From the NCBI GenBank assembly GCA_934271255.1, contig CAKQQS010000006.1:57729-121728 (forward strand): a stretch of 64,000 nt of DNA, in the 5' to 3' direction. This DNA comes from an uncultured Clostridia bacterium (GTDB lineage: Bacteria > Bacillota > Clostridia > Christensenellales > Borkfalkiaceae). Within the stretch, counting starts at the first letter, position 1; each line of letters starts with the position of its first letter. The notes beneath the pieces are model-generated. The model did not search any database and was not told the origin of the DNA. It worked only from the letters and a program-made list of their open reading frames with translations. This document shows, piece by piece, positions 63,200-64,000 of the stretch. Made by a program: the position numbers and the translations under genes.

Positions 63200-63349
63200 A
63201 CTCTATCGTAATTACCGTCGAAAAAGCAGTTTTGCGAATAATTATGTGAAAAATTAACCGAAAAGTCCGTTTTTTGGTAAAAAAACCGCTAAATACAAAA
63301 AACGACAAGATAAAAAATCATACTTTTTTAAAAAACAGGCAAAAGAGAG

Positions 63350-63378
63350 TTGACAAAATCGGCGATTTAATATATAAT
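63350..63378 (+). promoter_or_regulatory. Sigma-A promoter of the tRNA-Met/tRNA-Glu operon
   Basis: TTGACA (63350-63355), 17-base spacer, TATAAT (63373-63378), 17 bases before the tRNA-Met 5' end. Confidence 0.92.
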
Positions 63379-63395
63379 GACAAAGCATTAGACGT

Positions 63396-63472
63396 GGCGG
63401 CGTAGCTTAGGTGGCTATAGCGGCCGGTTCATACCCGGCAGGTCGTTGGTTCGAGTCCGACCGCCGCTACCA
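63396..63472 (+). tRNA. tRNA-Met (CAT), elongator type
   Basis: A 77-base cloverleaf with encoded CCA. The acceptor stem pairs GGCGGCG with CGCCGCT; the anticodon arm is GCCGG TTCATAC CCGGC with anticodon CAT; the T-arm has GGTTCGAGTCC. A paired G1-U72 end and overall similarity to elongator Met tRNAs argue against an initiator. Confidence 0.95.
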
Positions 63473-63478
63473 TATATC

Positions 63479-63553
63479 GGCCCCTTGGTCAAGTGGTTAA
63501 GACACCACCCTTTCACGGTGGTATCATGGGTTCGAATCCCGTAGGGGTCACCA
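63479..63553 (+). tRNA. tRNA-Glu (TTC)
   Basis: A 75-base cloverleaf with encoded CCA. Acceptor GGCCCCT/AGGGGTC, anticodon arm CCACC CTTTCAC GGTGG with anticodon TTC, T-arm GGGTTCGAATCCC. Six bases after tRNA-Met. Confidence 0.96.
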
Positions 63554-64000
63554 CAAAAAAAGAAGTAACTTTCGTTACTTCTTTTTTTTGTTATGAAACT
63601 AAACGGGATTCGAATTAGGAGCGAGCAAACATCGTTTGCGTGTTTGCCGAATGGCAAAAAAACAGTCCGGTGGACTGTTTTGCGGGTACGGCCGCCACAG
63701 GGCGGGAATCCCGTAGGGGTGTTTTTCGCAACAGTAACTTTTCGTTACTTCTTTTTTTTGTTATGATTTCTACTTTGATTCTAACCCATTCGGTTCGGTC
63801 GCCTTTGACGGACAAGCCTTGACGGACTAAGTCCTGTTCACGGTTTTATCTTTTAAAACCGTGAACAGTATCCCGTAGGGGTGTTTTTCGCAACAGTAAC
63901 TTTCGTTACTTCTTTTTTTTGTCATGAAACTAAACGGGATTCGAATTAGGAGCGAGCAAACATCGTTTGCGTGTTTGCCGAATGGCAAAAAAACAGTCCG
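63535..64000 (+). repeat. Tandem array derived from the tRNA-Glu 3' end and its terminator
   Basis: Three consecutive units of about 165-170 bp. Each opens with the tRNA-Glu 3' half motif ATCCCGTAGGGGT (63536, 63708, 63870) and an AGTAAC hairpin with a T8 tract followed by TTATGA or TCATGA. Units 1 and 3 then share about 75 identical bases from ACTAAACGGGATTCGAATT, which contains an inverted copy of the tRNA T-arm. Unit 2 has a different insert with a 16-bp hairpin (CTGTTCACGGTTTTA and its complement). The array runs off the window end. Confidence 0.85.
63561..63589 (+). terminator. Terminator of the tRNA operon
   Basis: Perfect 9-bp stem AGAAGTAAC/GTTACTTCT with TTTC loop and eight T. Two shortened copies recur in the downstream array at about 63733 and 63894. 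Confidence 0.92.

Noticed and set aside
63415..63657. A minus-strand open frame of 80 codons including a GIRTHD-like peptide
   Set aside because: It is antisense to tRNA-Met and tRNA-Glu; such peptides are well known spurious translations of tRNA genes.
63615..63815. A minus-strand open frame of 66 codons in the tRNA-derived array
   Set aside because: It consists of repeat and hairpin sequence and has no ribosome-binding site or family match.

Overview
The window reads as a chromosomal segment of an endospore-forming, Gram-positive clostridial bacterium. The evidence is Spo0A, SpoIIE, a GerA-type germinant receptor operon, a YyaC-type spore peptidase and a SPOCS/LysM coat-type protein, together with Veg, energy-coupling-factor (ECF) S components and near-consensus sigma-A promoters. 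An uncultured gut lineage of the Christensenellales type would fit, but that placement is inference. Nearly all genes have a recognisable house-keeping, envelope or sporulation role. No prophage, IS element or CRISPR array was seen.

Layout. (1) 59-15340 is a carbohydrate locus. A divergent AraC-type regulator faces a long minus-strand operon: a large surface protein, a solute-binding lipoprotein, two sugar ABC permeases, a lipoprotein with a glycosidase-like barrel, two more surface proteins, a secreted metallo-beta-lactamase-fold hydrolase, a 51-residue lipoprotein and a cytoplasmic GH36 alpha-galactosidase. The locus has no transporter ATPase; an MsmX-type ATPase at 47420-48718 probably serves it. 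(2) 15514-20724 holds a PHP phosphoesterase, a copper P-type ATPase with its own operator-like promoter, and a PrsA-like lipoprotein. (3) 20823-30882 holds mfd, pth, prs, and an operon of a secreted M6-type metalloprotease, a CPBP intramembrane protease, rlmH, an M14 peptidase and tadA. (4) 31041-38009 holds spoIIE and a gerA-type operon. (5) 37999-47129 holds ddl, murF, an alpha/beta hydrolase, an FMN-riboswitch operon (ribU-tsaE-tsaB-rimI), a C-terminal processing protease, a PucR-type regulator and an ArsP_2-type permease. (6) 47420-55665 holds the MsmX ATPase, a TPP-riboswitch-controlled ThiT-like protein, and an XRE-cupin regulator with potABCD. (7) 55738-64000 holds ispE, a SPOCS protein, a large lipoprotein, yyaC, veg, an acidic zinc-ribbon protein, spo0A, tRNA-Met, tRNA-Glu and a tandem repeat array built from the tRNA-Glu 3' end.

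The most interesting signal is a shared C-terminal tail on four secreted proteins (ends of the genes at 3650, 4664, 11668 and 28573): Lys then Gly/Ser-Cys-x-Gly/Ala, one hydrophobic span, then a basic cluster. One tailed protein, the M6-type protease, is followed with zero spacing (stop TAA directly joined to start ATG) by a CPBP glutamic intramembrane protease with a complete active site. CPBP proteases have been proposed as sorting enzymes for Cys-containing C-terminal signals in other phyla, so this may be a clostridial surface-sorting pair. Second, three tandem 80-bp copies of the gerC 5' end lie between gerB and gerC. Each keeps a ribosome-binding site and a small ORF chained by overlapping stop/start codons. 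Other points of interest are a Spo0A with a non-canonical receiver active site, three candidate leaderless mRNAs, t6A tRNA-modification genes inside an FMN-riboswitch operon, and the repeat array after tRNA-Glu.
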